Origin: JAGQVA01 sp033764335
Lineage (GTDB): Bacteria; Bacteroidota; Bacteroidia; J057
Assembly (NCBI GenBank): GCA_033764335.1
Contig: JANRJC010000017.1
Span: 186,001 to 250,000, forward strand
Direction of reading: 5' to 3'
DNA: 64,000 bases
Below, in pieces: positions 9,540 to 18,466 of this stretch. Both the position numbers and the translations under genes were made by a program. Under the pieces are notes generated by a model. It saw only the letters and a list, made by a program, of their open reading frames with translations. It did no database searches and was not told where the DNA came from. Position 1 is the stretch's first letter. Every line of letters begins with the position of its first letter.

Positions 9540-10085
9540 ATGAAAAATTTAATTCAAAATCTGTTTATCGTTCTGGCCGTATTGGGCCTGACTACTACTT
9601 TGGTATTTTCGCAGACGGCAAAACCCCGCCCCAGTCCTCTGGCAAAAATTGAGCAGGAATTTGGCTTGGGATCTATTACTCTGGAATATTACCGCCCAAG
9701 CATGAAAGACCGCAAAATTTTTGGCGAATTGATTCCCTACGGTCAAATCTGGCGCACAGGAGCCAATGGTGCCACCAAAGTTACTTTCAAAAACCCGGTT
9801 ATGGTTGAAGGTGTAGATGTACCTGCCGGTACTTATGCCGTTTATTCCATCCCCGGCGAAGCGGAATGGACCATTATGTTTTACACGGATTTGACCCTCG
9901 GTGGAAATGTTGGCGGTTATGACAAAGCGAAAGAACTGGCTCGTTTTGTGGTAAAACCGGGCAAACTTCCTTTCAAAATTGAAACGCTGACCATCAATGT
10001 GGATAATATCCGCGATACCAGCGCGGTAATTTATCTGATCTGGGAAGATACCATGGTTGAGTTGAAGGTTGAGACAAAAAACTAA
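9540..10085 (+). CDS. Exported DUF2911 domain protein
   Basis: 181 residues with a Sec signal peptide (cleavage after VFSQ, near residue 26) and a full DUF2911 domain: the YYRPSMKDRKIFG and GQIWRTGANGAT segments and the later VPAGTYAVYSIPG strand pair are characteristic. DUF2911 is a beta-rich periplasmic domain very common in Bacteroidota with no established reaction. The gene has its own candidate promoter and a strong intrinsic terminator at 10102-10138, so it is a single-gene transcript, probably well expressed. Confidence 0.92.
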   Translation: MKNLIQNLFIVLAVLGLTTTLVFSQTAKPRPSPLAKIEQEFGLGSITLEYYRPSMKDRKIFGELIPYGQIWRTGANGATKVTFKNPVMVEGVDVPAGTYAVYSIPGEAEWTIMFYTDLTLGGNVGGYDKAKELARFVVKPGKLPFKIETLTINVDNIRDTSAVIYLIWEDTMVELKVETKN

Positions 10086-10101
10086 GACAAATTTTTATCG
10101 A

Positions 10102-10138
10102 AAAAAGGGGATGGCCGTATAAAGGTCATCCCCTTTTT
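10102..10138 (+). terminator. Rho-independent terminator after the DUF2911 gene
   Basis: A stem of about 15 base pairs, with AAAAAGGGGATGGCC paired to GGTCATCCCCTTTTT and one G-U wobble, closes a loop of about 7 bases and ends in a run of T. The A-run on the 5' side also lets it work from the other strand. It sits 17 bases after the stop codon. Confidence 0.85.
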
Positions 10139-10150
10139 ATTAAAAAGTCT

Positions 10151-10528
10151 ATGCCCAAAATTTTCCTGCTTTTGCTGTTTGGAGGGTTGGGAATGATCAA
10201 TTTTACTTTTGCTCAAACCCTGTTTTTATCCCACCCTACCCTTCCGGGGGATTCTGCCGTTACTTTTTCTCCCGGAATCCGGTTTTCCACCTGCTCTTCT
10301 GGAGAATCCCAATTTACCTCCCGATCAATAAACAGTTCCGCCCCACTCCATATTCTGCCTTCCTACGCGCAGGAAAACCCCTCGGGTTACTCCTGGTTAT
10401 GCCGAATGGAACTTAAAATCGAGAACGAACTGCCTATAGGCGTTTGGGTTAAGGCGGGAGATTCCGGCGGCATCGTCAATTCTACGGGAAATAACCTCCA
10501 TCTTAAGCTTAAACTGTTTCGATTCTAA
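10151..10528 (+). CDS. Small exported protein of unknown function
   Basis: 125 residues, with a clear Sec signal peptide (MPKIFLLLLFGGLGMINFTFAQ). The mature part of about 103 residues is beta-strand-like, with a serine-rich middle and no motif I recognise. It starts 13 bases after the DUF2911 terminator stem, so it needs its own promoter or read-through. Its 3' end overlaps the convergent thioredoxin-SPOR gene by 4 bases. The signal peptide and codon use favour a real gene, but homology is unknown to me. Confidence 0.65.
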   Translation: MPKIFLLLLFGGLGMINFTFAQTLFLSHPTLPGDSAVTFSPGIRFSTCSSGESQFTSRSINSSAPLHILPSYAQENPSGYSWLCRMELKIENELPIGVWVKAGDSGGIVNSTGNNLHLKLKLFRF

Positions 10529-11316
10529 TTTTCATATTCGACAGGAACTTCCTCCAGTTTAATCGCTTCTGCATTTTCAGCCATTTTTAGGGTTTTCCCG
10601 ATTGATTTTGCCTCTTTTTGATTGGCAAAGGGGCCGATAACGATTTGGAAACCACCGGTTTTTCCCGGAAATATCCAGACTCCCTTTTTCCATGTCTCAG
10701 AAACTTTTTCGGCTGTTTTCCGGCTGGTGAGGTAGTCCGGATCGGATTTGATAATAAGGCCAAACTCCTGCTTTTTTTTCCAACGGTTGTTTACCCGTTC
10801 ATCCGAAACAGGGGTGACAACAGGGGCGGTTCGCAAACCGTCGGTTTGCTCAAGAAAATCTGCCCATTCGGCTTCGGATGTTTGTATATGACGGCGGTCT
10901 ATTTCGTTTCCCTCGCTATCGGTTATCAATACTGTGGGATACGAAGTAATATGATATTTTTTCGCCAGCAGGCGATCCATTTCATTTCCCGCCCAGCCTT
11001 TAATTTGGGTGGCGACAAAGTAGTCGGTCAATAGCTGCATCAAACGCGGGCTACTACGCAGTTTTTCGTCCGCTTTATCACAGGGATAACAGAAATCGGT
11101 GTAAAATTTCACATAACAAAGTTTATCGGTCTTTTGGGCGTTTTGGAGGTTTTCCTCAAACTTTCCTTCTTCAAAAAGAATAACCTCCTGATCCTGGAAA
11201 CGCAAGACCAGAACCGAAGCCAGAAAAAAAACAGTTGCCAGTGACTTGCCCAAAAGCCGGAGGTTGAATATAGGGGAAATTTTAGCCGATAGTTGAAGAT
11301 TTTGTCCCTGCCGCAT
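10525..11316 (-). CDS. Membrane-anchored thioredoxin-fold protein with C-terminal SPOR-like domain
   Basis: 263 residues. An uncleaved or signal-anchor helix (LATVFFLASVLVL, near 26-38) precedes a thioredoxin fold with active-site CYPC near residue 76 and the cis-proline strand ITSYPTVLIT. After a linker rich in proline and valine, the last 75 residues, with GGFQIVIGPFANQKEAKSIG, look like a SPOR domain, the fold that binds peptidoglycan strands stripped of stem peptides. Together this suggests a periplasmic thiol-disulfide or folding protein held near the septum. The SPOR call rests on pattern only. A convergent overlap of 4 bases with the preceding gene is visible. Confidence 0.8.
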   Translation of the reverse strand: MRQGQNLQLSAKISPIFNLRLLGKSLATVFFLASVLVLRFQDQEVILFEEGKFEENLQNAQKTDKLCYVKFYTDFCYPCDKADEKLRSSPRLMQLLTDYFVATQIKGWAGNEMDRLLAKKYHITSYPTVLITDSEGNEIDRRHIQTSEAEWADFLEQTDGLRTAPVVTPVSDERVNNRWKKKQEFGLIIKSDPDYLTSRKTAEKVSETWKKGVWIFPGKTGGFQIVIGPFANQKEAKSIGKTLKMAENAEAIKLEEVPVEYEN

Positions 11317-11461
11317 GCGTTTTGTCAGATTGTTATATTTTTCAAGGACATGAAATTACCTATTTTCGTATTAAAAGTCCTGTCTAAATCTAAACCTTTA
11401 TTACAGCCTGTATTTTGGAAATCTCTGTCAGCATGCTTATTTTTCGGGCAAAGACCCCAAT

Positions 11462-11959
11462 ATGCGCTTTACTTTGCTTGTAATTCTTTTCCTGTTATTA
11501 CTTTCCCCCACCTCATTTTATGGGCAGTCCGACCAAAGAATCATGCTCTATGATCCTCAGGCAAATGCTTCTGCTCAGATTGACTCGGTGGTAACATTGG
11601 CGAAAGCGAAAGGAAAACATGTCCTCCTTCAGGTCGGAGGAAACTGGTGTTCCTGGTGTATTCGGTTTCATAATTTTTGCCAGAACGATGCAAGGCTTGA
11701 TTCGATACTAAAAGCCGATTACATCCTTTTGAAAGTCAATTACAGCCGGGAAAATACCAATGATGAAGTCATGGACCGGTTGGATTTTCCTCAAAGGTTT
11801 GGGTTTCCGGTTTTCGTAGTACTCGACGGAGAGGGTAACCGACTCCATACTCAGGATTCCGGCTACCTGGAACTTGAAGGGAGTTATGACCGGAACAAGG
11901 TTGAGTTGTTTTTCCGAAACTGGTCCCACAAAGCACTGAATCCGGCGACCTACCGGTAG
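11462..11959 (+). CDS. Exported thioredoxin-like protein
   Basis: 165 residues: signal peptide (MRFTLLVILFLLLLSPTSFYGQ), then a thioredoxin fold with the active-site motif NWCSWC near residues 60-65 and the strand FGFPVFVVLDGEG carrying the cis-proline. The CSWC pair plus the downstream HNFC gives a third nearby cysteine. It resembles the thioredoxin/DUF255-type proteins that handle periplasmic thiols in Bacteroidota. It is divergent from the thioredoxin-SPOR gene at 10525-11316, with a 145-base gap between them, so the two thiol proteins may share a regulatory region. The substrate is unknown. Confidence 0.86.
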   Translation: MRFTLLVILFLLLLSPTSFYGQSDQRIMLYDPQANASAQIDSVVTLAKAKGKHVLLQVGGNWCSWCIRFHNFCQNDARLDSILKADYILLKVNYSRENTNDEVMDRLDFPQRFGFPVFVVLDGEGNRLHTQDSGYLELEGSYDRNKVELFFRNWSHKALNPATYR

Positions 11960-12026
11960 TTTGTTGAAGGGATGCAACCCTTTGAAGAGAGGAATCATCT
12001 AACCTTCAACTACCAATTTTTAGGGT

Positions 12027-12497
12027 ATGAAAATTCTCACAATCTTTATCCTGCTCTGTGGAGCGGGAGGATATGTTCATGTTTTCGCTCAACCAAAACC
12101 CGAATACGAGCGGGTGATTGTTGCTGCAATTAAATACCCGGAACTAAAAAAATTTTTCGAAAAGGATACCCACGGCAAAATATTGCTGGACGTAATTGTG
12201 GCCAACAATCGTATTCCTCAAACCGGAAAAATCCATGTATGGCGGCGGGAAATCGGAATTATCCCCGAAGCCGACAGCAAAAAAGGATATGCCCTGGAAA
12301 TCCAGAAAATACGAATCCGCACGGACAAAGCGCACCTAATTTTCCGCTACAACCAGAGCCTTAAGGCTCGATTTCACCTCCGATATATCGGCGACCACTG
12401 GGCGGTTACCCGCTCCTCACTACAACTGCGGAAAACCGATGAAAACGGCCAGAAAATTCGGCGCTTTTATTGGGGTTTTCAACATCAGGAGAGGTAA
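12027..12497 (+). CDS. Exported protein of unknown function
   Basis: 156 residues with a Sec signal peptide (MKILTIFILLCGAGGYVHVFAQ) and a basic mature domain with alternating strands; no motif I know. It follows the exported thioredoxin gene by 67 bases on the same strand and could be co-transcribed. Its last 13 bases overlap the 3' end of convergent thrA. The signal peptide, length and GC content like the neighbours support a real gene. Confidence 0.7.
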   Translation: MKILTIFILLCGAGGYVHVFAQPKPEYERVIVAAIKYPELKKFFEKDTHGKILLDVIVANNRIPQTGKIHVWRREIGIIPEADSKKGYALEIQKIRIRTDKAHLIFRYNQSLKARFHLRYIGDHWAVTRSSLQLRKTDENGQKIRRFYWGFQHQER

Positions 12498-14947
12498 TAC
12501 CCGATCCGCAAGATTTCGGCAAACACCCCGGCAGCCGTCACTTCGGCACCGGCTCCCGGGCCTTTTACCACCAGCGGGCGATCTTTATACCGGTCGGAAG
12601 TAAACACAATCATATTGTCACTGCCGGAAAGGTTGTAAAACGGGTTGCTACTATCCAACGATTGCAAAGAGATAAAGGCCTTTCGCCCTTCCAGCGTCGC
12701 AATAAACCGTAACACTTTGCCTTCGCCCTGAGCAATTTTTACTTTTTCTTCAAACAGGCCATCGGCTTTTTCCAGTTCTGTAAAAAACTCAGGTACAGTG
12801 GGTGCATCGAGACAAGATTGAGGAAGAATATTTTCTACCTCAATCTCCTCTGCTTCCATCGGGATTCCCGACTCACGAGCCAAAATCAACAACTTACGGG
12901 CAACGTCCCGACCACTGAGATCGTCTCTTGGATCGGGTTCGGTATAACCTTTTTCACGGGCTTCCTTCACGATCTTACTGAAAGAAACTCCGGGCTGAAA
13001 AGTATTAAAAATAAAAGAAAGCGAGCCGGAAAGCACACCTTCGATTTTTAGTATCCGGTCACCGCTTCTCACCAGGTCTGAGAGAGTAGTGAGTACCGGC
13101 AAACCTGCCCCGACATTCGTTTCGTAAAAAAACTTCACATTCTGGCGATCTGCGAGGCTTTTGAGGTTGATATAGTCACGAAAATTACCGGAAACCGCTA
13201 CCTTATTGGGTGTAGAGATCGAAATACTTGCCTTGAGGATTTCATCGTAAAAACGAACAATGTCCTTATTTGCGGTATTGTCCACAAAAACACTGTTGGA
13301 AAGGTTCCATTCTTTCATTCGCGCAACAAAAACCTCCAGATCAGAATTTTCGTTCGAGTTTTTCAGCTTTTCCTCCCAGTTATTAAGGTCAATTCCTTCC
13401 TTGTCAAAAAGCATTTTTCGGGTATTGGCCATAGCTACGATACGCAATTCAACATATTGATTTTTGCGCAGGTATTCTTTTTGTTGAAGGATTTGTTTCA
13501 GCAAAGTACCGCCAATCAGGCCGACACCCACGACAAACAAATTGAGGACATAATAGCTTGAGAGGAAAAAAACGTCATGAACGGCGGTAAGCGCCTTGGC
13601 TTCGTCTTCTTTTTTGATAACGACGGTAATATTTCGTTCCGAAGAACCCTGGGCAGTTGCGATTACATTTATCCCATTTTTACCCAGAGCGGTGAAAAAC
13701 TTACCCGATATACCGGGGCGTGAGCGCATATTATCGCCAATAGCTGCAATCACGGCGAGGTCTTTTTCGACCTTGACGCGATTGACAAATTTCATCTTGA
13801 TTTCGAGTTCAAACTCCTCTTCGATGGCTGCGCGGGCGATTTCCGCCTGAGTAGGATTTACCGCAAAGCAAATCGAGTGTTCCGAGGATCCCTGAGTAAT
13901 GATGATGGCGTGAACTTTTTTGTCATCCATTACTTTAAACAAACGAGCGGCAATGGATGCCCGTCCCCAAAGCCCGCTGCCTTCGAGCGTCATAAGTGCC
14001 ACATCACCGATGGAGGCGATGCCTTTGACTGCGTGTTTGTCTTTGGGAGCCGTTTTGGCAATGAGCGTGCCTTCGTCCTCGGGATTAAAGGTATTTTTGA
14101 TGCGGATGGGAATATTTTTTTCCAGCGCCGGAGTAATAGTAGGAGGGTAAATAACCTTTGCGCCGAAGTGAGACATTTCCATGGCCTCTTCATAGGTCAT
14201 GTGTCGAATAGAAAACGCCTGTTTTACCCTTCGGGGGTCTGCGGTCAGCACACCGTCCACGTCTGTCCATATCTGAATTTCTTCGGCGTCCACGGCGTAG
14301 CCATAAATTGCGGCGGTGTAATCCGACCCTCCCCGACCGAGGGTCGTGGTAATGCCCTCTTTGGTAGAACCGATAAACCCGGTAATGATCGAAATTGCAT
14401 CCGGGTTTTCGGAGAAATGTCGGCGGATATTGTCGCAGGTCTGCGGCATATTTACTTTGGCGGAGCCGTAGGTTTCATCCGTTTTCACACTGTAACGGGC
14501 ATTTACATAAATGGCTTTGGTACCATAACTGCAAAGCACCTGGCTAAGAATAAAGGCCGAACTCCTTTCCCCAAAGCTGTAAATATAGTCCATCGTACGC
14601 GGTGTCAGGTCGCGGGTGAGGTATAGGCCGCGGAGAAGGTTGCCGAGTTCTTCCTGACCGTCAATAATTTCCTGGAGAATGGCCGGGTGGCGGTCATTTT
14701 CCCTGACGAGTTGGTTGACTACTTTGCGGTGTTGGTTAGAGAAAAAATCCAGTCCATCAAGATAAGCCAGGTTGCCAGCGGCAGCCAGTTTGCTCATTTC
14801 GATGAGTTTGTCAGTCATACCGCCCATAGCCGATACAACTACTGCAATTTTTTCTCCCTGCCGGTGAAGATTTTGAATGATTTTGGCTACATGGTCAATA
14901 CGCTCCGGACTTGCGACAGACGAGCCACCGAATTTCAGGATTTTCAT
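12485..14947 (-). CDS. thrA: Bifunctional aspartokinase I / homoserine dehydrogenase I
   Basis: About 820 residues from the ATG at 14947. The N-terminal aspartokinase starts MKILKFGGSSVASPERI (nucleotide-binding KFGGSS motif) and includes GRGGSDYTA; two ACT-like regulatory segments follow (near 320-460, with the NITVVI strand). The homoserine dehydrogenase half opens with the Rossmann motif VGVGLIGGTLL and carries the catalytic-region segment GAGLPVLTTL and VLSGSLSFIFN. It performs steps one and three of threonine/methionine synthesis from aspartate and is usually feedback-inhibited by threonine. A longer frame to 14992 has an upstream ATG, but the KFGGSS spacing to the start favours 14947. 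It lies 44 bases downstream of carA. Confidence 0.95.
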   Translation of the reverse strand: MKILKFGGSSVASPERIDHVAKIIQNLHRQGEKIAVVVSAMGGMTDKLIEMSKLAAAGNLAYLDGLDFFSNQHRKVVNQLVRENDRHPAILQEIIDGQEELGNLLRGLYLTRDLTPRTMDYIYSFGERSSAFILSQVLCSYGTKAIYVNARYSVKTDETYGSAKVNMPQTCDNIRRHFSENPDAISIITGFIGSTKEGITTTLGRGGSDYTAAIYGYAVDAEEIQIWTDVDGVLTADPRRVKQAFSIRHMTYEEAMEMSHFGAKVIYPPTITPALEKNIPIRIKNTFNPEDEGTLIAKTAPKDKHAVKGIASIGDVALMTLEGSGLWGRASIAARLFKVMDDKKVHAIIITQGSSEHSICFAVNPTQAEIARAAIEEEFELEIKMKFVNRVKVEKDLAVIAAIGDNMRSRPGISGKFFTALGKNGINVIATAQGSSERNITVVIKKEDEAKALTAVHDVFFLSSYYVLNLFVVGVGLIGGTLLKQILQQKEYLRKNQYVELRIVAMANTRKMLFDKEGIDLNNWEEKLKNSNENSDLEVFVARMKEWNLSNSVFVDNTANKDIVRFYDEILKASISISTPNKVAVSGNFRDYINLKSLADRQNVKFFYETNVGAGLPVLTTLSDLVRSGDRILKIEGVLSGSLSFIFNTFQPGVSFSKIVKEAREKGYTEPDPRDDLSGRDVARKLLILARESGIPMEAEEIEVENILPQSCLDAPTVPEFFTELEKADGLFEEKVKIAQGEGKVLRFIATLEGRKAFISLQSLDSSNPFYNLSGSDNMIVFTSDRYKDRPLVVKGPGAGAEVTAAGVFAEILRIGYYLS

Positions 14948-14991
14948 AAGAGTATTTTTCAGAAACGCCGAAGGTATCGGCATTTTAAACA

Positions 14992-16113
14992 TCAGATCGC
15001 TACGGTTTCCGTAGTCGCTGACATCAGTTGAATAAATTCATCAAAGAGGTAATGGCTATCGTGGGGGCCGGGAGAAGCCTCTGGGTGAAACTGCACGGAG
15101 AAGGCTTTTTTGTTGCGGATACGAATGCCTTCAATAGTATCGTCATTAAGGTTTACATGGGTAATGACGACACTGGGCGATTTTTCGAGGTCTTTACGGG
15201 CGACACAGAATCCATGATTCTGCGAAGTAATTTCACATTTACCGGTGAGGAGGTTTTTCACCGGGTGATTGGCCCCGCGGTGGCCGTTGTGCATTTTGTA
15301 GGTATTGACATCACAGGCCAGTGCCAGAATCTGATGTCCCAGACAAATACCAAACAGCGGCATATCCGCCTTCAGAATTTTCCTAACCGTTTCTACCGCG
15401 TAAGGCATTGCGGAGGGGTCTCCGGGGCCGTTGGAGATAAAAAATCCGTGAGGATTAAAACTTTTCAATTCTTCAAAAGAGGCCGTTGCGGGGAAAATTT
15501 TCATATAACACCCCCTTGCGGCGAGGCAATCGAGGATATTCTTTTTGACCCCTACATCGAGTACAGCAACGCGGAATCGGGCATTGGGGCTTCCGTGAAA
15601 ATATGGCTGAACGGTGCTGACCTTGGATGAAAGTTCCAGTCCTTCCATCGGAGGACAGTTATTAAGCAGTTTTTCCAGTTCTTTCCGGTCGGAGACCTGC
15701 GAAGAGATGATGGCATTCATCGCGCCCTTATCCCGGATATGCGTTACGAGTTGACGAGTGTCAATATCACCGATTCCGACAATATTATTATGATTGAGGA
15801 AAGAGTCGAGGCTTTCGATGGCCGCCGAGCGGGAGTAAATGGAGGAAAAATTGCGCACGATCAGCCCGGCAATTTTGGCCGATGAGCTTTCGTATTCGAG
15901 GGTATGCACCCCATAGTTTCCGACGTGAGTATGGGTTTCGATGAGAATCTGGCCGAAATAGGAAGGATCAGTAAAAATCTCCTGATACCCGGTCATACTG
16001 GTGTTGAAACAAAGTTCACCGGTAGTGGTTCCCCGTTTTCCGACGGCGGTACCTTCAAAAAAAAGCCCATCTTCCAGAAGGAGACAGGCCGGTTCTTTAT
16101 GAATGTATTTCAT
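14992..16113 (-). CDS. carA: Carbamoyl-phosphate synthase small (glutaminase) subunit
   Basis: 373 residues from the ATG at 16113. The N-terminal CPSase domain shows the TGYQEIFTDPSYFGQI block; the C-terminal class I glutamine amidotransferase has the nucleophile motif FGICLGHQILALA and the His/Glu pair in VQFHPEASPGPHDS. It hydrolyses glutamine and channels ammonia to CarB for arginine and pyrimidine synthesis. carB is not in the window. An open frame reaching 16233 overlaps nuoE and is not used. It starts 7 bases after the nuoE stop, so the two genes are almost certainly co-transcribed. Confidence 0.95.
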   Translation of the reverse strand: MKYIHKEPACLLLEDGLFFEGTAVGKRGTTTGELCFNTSMTGYQEIFTDPSYFGQILIETHTHVGNYGVHTLEYESSSAKIAGLIVRNFSSIYSRSAAIESLDSFLNHNNIVGIGDIDTRQLVTHIRDKGAMNAIISSQVSDRKELEKLLNNCPPMEGLELSSKVSTVQPYFHGSPNARFRVAVLDVGVKKNILDCLAARGCYMKIFPATASFEELKSFNPHGFFISNGPGDPSAMPYAVETVRKILKADMPLFGICLGHQILALACDVNTYKMHNGHRGANHPVKNLLTGKCEITSQNHGFCVARKDLEKSPSVVITHVNLNDDTIEGIRIRNKKAFSVQFHPEASPGPHDSHYLFDEFIQLMSATTETVAI

Positions 16114-16120
16114 GATAAGT

Positions 16121-16663
16121 TCAGTCCGGAAGGTTTTGATTGTTAAGTGGAATTTTTTCGTAGGGGAGTTCTTCGTCGTTTCGCAGTTTATCAACCATAC
16201 CGCGGATTTTTTCTTCAGTAAGGTGATGGACAAACCGGCGGTTGGTCACCTGACACATCGGAGCGGTATCACAGGCCCCGAGGCATTCGGCTTCACGCAC
16301 CCAGATTTTACCGTCTTTACTATGGCCTTTGGCATCTGCTTCGATATAGTCTTTGAGGTATTTGTAGGCTTCCGGCCCTCCAACTTCGCGGCAGGAGAAA
16401 CAGGTACAAACCTCAATCAGATGTTTGGGCACTTTTTCTTTAAAGTACATCGTATAAAAGGAAGCCACTCCATAGACATGCGCGTAAGGCATATTAATGG
16501 TTTCCGCAACCAACTTGATTGCTTCAGCGGAAAGCCAGCCGAATTTCTCCTGAGCAATCCACAAGGCAGGCATTACTGCGGAACGATGGTCGGGATACTT
16601 GGCGATATGCTTTTGTATCTCTTTGATTTCCGCTTCGGTAAAACTGTAAACAACTTTCTCCAT
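16121..16663 (-). CDS. nuoE: NADH-quinone oxidoreductase subunit E (2Fe-2S)
   Basis: 180 residues of the 24 kDa complex I family. The 2Fe-2S ligands appear as CX4C in CTCFSCREVGG and CX3C in ECLGACDTAPM; the helical N-terminus with PALWIAQEKFGWLS and the YGVASFYTMY segment is typical. In complex I it pairs with NuoF at the NADH-oxidising tip. Here it is the first gene of a nuoE-carA-thrA run, with no other nuo gene in view, unlike the common nuoD/E/F clusters. It is full length with all ligands, so probably functional; a role with another diaphorase such as a hydrogenase is a weaker alternative. Confidence 0.93.
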   Translation of the reverse strand: MEKVVYSFTEAEIKEIQKHIAKYPDHRSAVMPALWIAQEKFGWLSAEAIKLVAETINMPYAHVYGVASFYTMYFKEKVPKHLIEVCTCFSCREVGGPEAYKYLKDYIEADAKGHSKDGKIWVREAECLGACDTAPMCQVTNRRFVHHLTEEKIRGMVDKLRNDEELPYEKIPLNNQNLPD

Positions 16664-17074
16664 AAATCAATACAACAAATTCGGCGGCAATTTAACACCT
16701 AATCTTCATTATGCTAAATTTTGTTGATAATATTTTTACCCTTTTATGAGCAAAAACGGCCCTCTTTTTGTCCTGTTTCGGAAGGGATTTCCATTCGGAT
16801 CCCCCGGTTAATGAACTTTGAGGACTTATCCTGCGGATGCGTCATAAGTCAAATCCCCCGGGTTTTCGCTGAATAGTCCATTTATCCGGAAAAACTAACC
16901 TTTCGGGAATATTTCAAACCCGCTTGTGAAAAAAAGCTCTTTTATCCGGAAAATCCTTACATATCTTTGAACAAAAGGCCTTAGGTACACATTAATAAAA
17001 AATTCCACTTTCGTTTTTTTACTGTTTCTTTCGTAAGCTCAACAAACAAACAACACAAAATCTGATCGCGAATC
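16664..17074. other. Divergent intergenic region, nuoE / glycan operon
   Basis: 411 bases without a gene, between the minus-strand nuoE operon and the plus-strand glycan operon. It must hold both promoters; the plus-strand candidate at 16940-16969 is listed separately. A recurring TTTATCCGGAAAA word occurs at about 16880 and 16940, which could be a regulator site or chance. No hairpin or RNA gene was recognised. Confidence 0.5.
16940..16969 (+). promoter_or_regulatory. Candidate Bacteroidota promoter of the surface-glycan operon
   Basis: TTTT (16940-16943), an 18-base spacer, then TATCTTTG (16962-16969), an exact TAnnTTTG -7 element. The -33 box is one base off TTTG and the spacer is one base short of the usual 19. 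A transcript start near 16975 would leave a 5' leader of about 100 bases before the ATG at 17075. Confidence 0.5.
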
Positions 17075-18466
17075 ATGAAGGGTAATCGCTTTTTTTTCAG
17101 AATATTTGCACTGATAACGGAGTTTATTATTATTAATATCTCCTGTAAACTCGCGTACTTTCTGCGGTTTGGAGAGTATGGTACGGAGGTATATGAAGAC
17201 TACTACATATCCTTCTTTATCATTTTTAACCTCTCCTGGATCGGTGCGTCCCTGTTCACCAATGCTTATGACTCCAACCGTCTATTAAGCCTGAACGCTT
17301 TCCTTCGGAGCTTGTTCACTACGCTTTTTATCCACATTTTCATTGTAACACTCTATATTGTCAGTGTCAAAGCCCAGTATCTTTCGCGGCTTTATCTGAT
17401 TTATACCTATTCCACTACCCTTCTGGCCATCATTGCTTTCCGGTCGCTCATGATTATTGCCTATCGGTATTACAATAGCATGACCTACAACATCCGGAAA
17501 ATTGCCCTCGTCGGGCCGGAAAATTCCATCACGGAGCTTTACAATTTTTTTGATTCAAAAAACACGACCGTTTACCGTTTTCTCGATCAAATTGATGAAA
17601 CCATCGGCCCGGATGAAAAAGAGGCCCTTATCCGCGAAACGATTGAAGACCTCAAAAGCTTCTGCCTGCGGGAGTCGGTCAACGAAATTTATATATCCCT
17701 CCCTCTTACCTCCGAAGATCTGATCGAAGAACTCAGCGACTTTGCCGATGACAATTTTGTCTATTTCCGGATTGTCACCGACTTTAATGTATTGCGTAGA
17801 AAACAGGTGAATGTGGACTTTTTTGGCCATATACCAATCCTTTCGCTTCGCCAGGAACCGTTGAAGGCATTGATCAACCGGGTAATGAAACGCGGCTTTG
17901 ACATCGCTTTTTCACTGGCCGTTATCCTTTTTATTTTCCCCATTATTTTACCCATCGTTGCCATCCTTATCAAGCTGGAGTCGCGCGGTCCTGTGTTTTT
18001 CCGGCAGTTTCGCTCAGGCAAAAACAACCGGGAGTTTCTGTGTTACAAGTTCCGGACAATGACTGTCAATACCGACTCCGACAATAAACAGGCCACCAAA
18101 AACGACGCCCGGATCACCAAGGTAGGCGCATTTTTACGAAAAAGTAGTCTGGACGAATTTCCCCAGTTTATCAATGTACTCAAAGGCGATATGTCCGTAG
18201 TCGGACCTCGTCCCCACATGTTGAAACACACGGATGAATATTCGCAGATCATCAACAAATACCTTTTCCGCCACTTCATCACCCCGGGTATTACCGGCCA
18301 TGCACAGGTAAATGGTTTTCGTGGAGAAACTACCGACCCGAGAATGATGGAAAAAAGAGTCGAATACGATACCTGGTATATCGAAAACTGGAGCCTGATG
18401 CTGGACATCAAAATTGTGTTTCTGACCGTCTGGAATGCGATACGCGGAGAAGAAAATGCCTACTAA
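17075..18466 (+). CDS. Undecaprenyl-phosphate sugar-phosphate transferase (WcaJ/WbaP-type)
   Basis: 463 residues. Four or five membrane helices in the first 130 residues, a Rossmann-like middle domain (IRKIALVGPENSI onward), then another membrane segment (about 275-300) and the bacterial sugar transferase domain, with KRGFDIAFSLAV, YKFRTM, SLDEFPQFINVLKGDMS and VGPRPH. Such polyisoprenyl-phosphate hexose-1-phosphate transferases load the first sugar phosphate onto undecaprenyl phosphate in the inner membrane and so start repeat-unit synthesis of a capsule, exopolysaccharide or O-antigen. As first gene behind a promoter it defines this glycan operon. Its stop overlaps the next start by one base (TAATG). 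The sugar specificity cannot be read from sequence. Confidence 0.93.
   Translation: MKGNRFFFRIFALITEFIIINISCKLAYFLRFGEYGTEVYEDYYISFFIIFNLSWIGASLFTNAYDSNRLLSLNAFLRSLFTTLFIHIFIVTLYIVSVKAQYLSRLYLIYTYSTTLLAIIAFRSLMIIAYRYYNSMTYNIRKIALVGPENSITELYNFFDSKNTTVYRFLDQIDETIGPDEKEALIRETIEDLKSFCLRESVNEIYISLPLTSEDLIEELSDFADDNFVYFRIVTDFNVLRRKQVNVDFFGHIPILSLRQEPLKALINRVMKRGFDIAFSLAVILFIFPIILPIVAILIKLESRGPVFFRQFRSGKNNREFLCYKFRTMTVNTDSDNKQATKNDARITKVGAFLRKSSLDEFPQFINVLKGDMSVVGPRPHMLKHTDEYSQIINKYLFRHFITPGITGHAQVNGFRGETTDPRMMEKRVEYDTWYIENWSLMLDIKIVFLTVWNAIRGEENAY

Noticed and set aside
16664..17074. Possible riboswitch or small RNA in the divergent region
   Set aside because: No stable long stem or known aptamer motif could be traced by eye; only a promoter-like element is supported.
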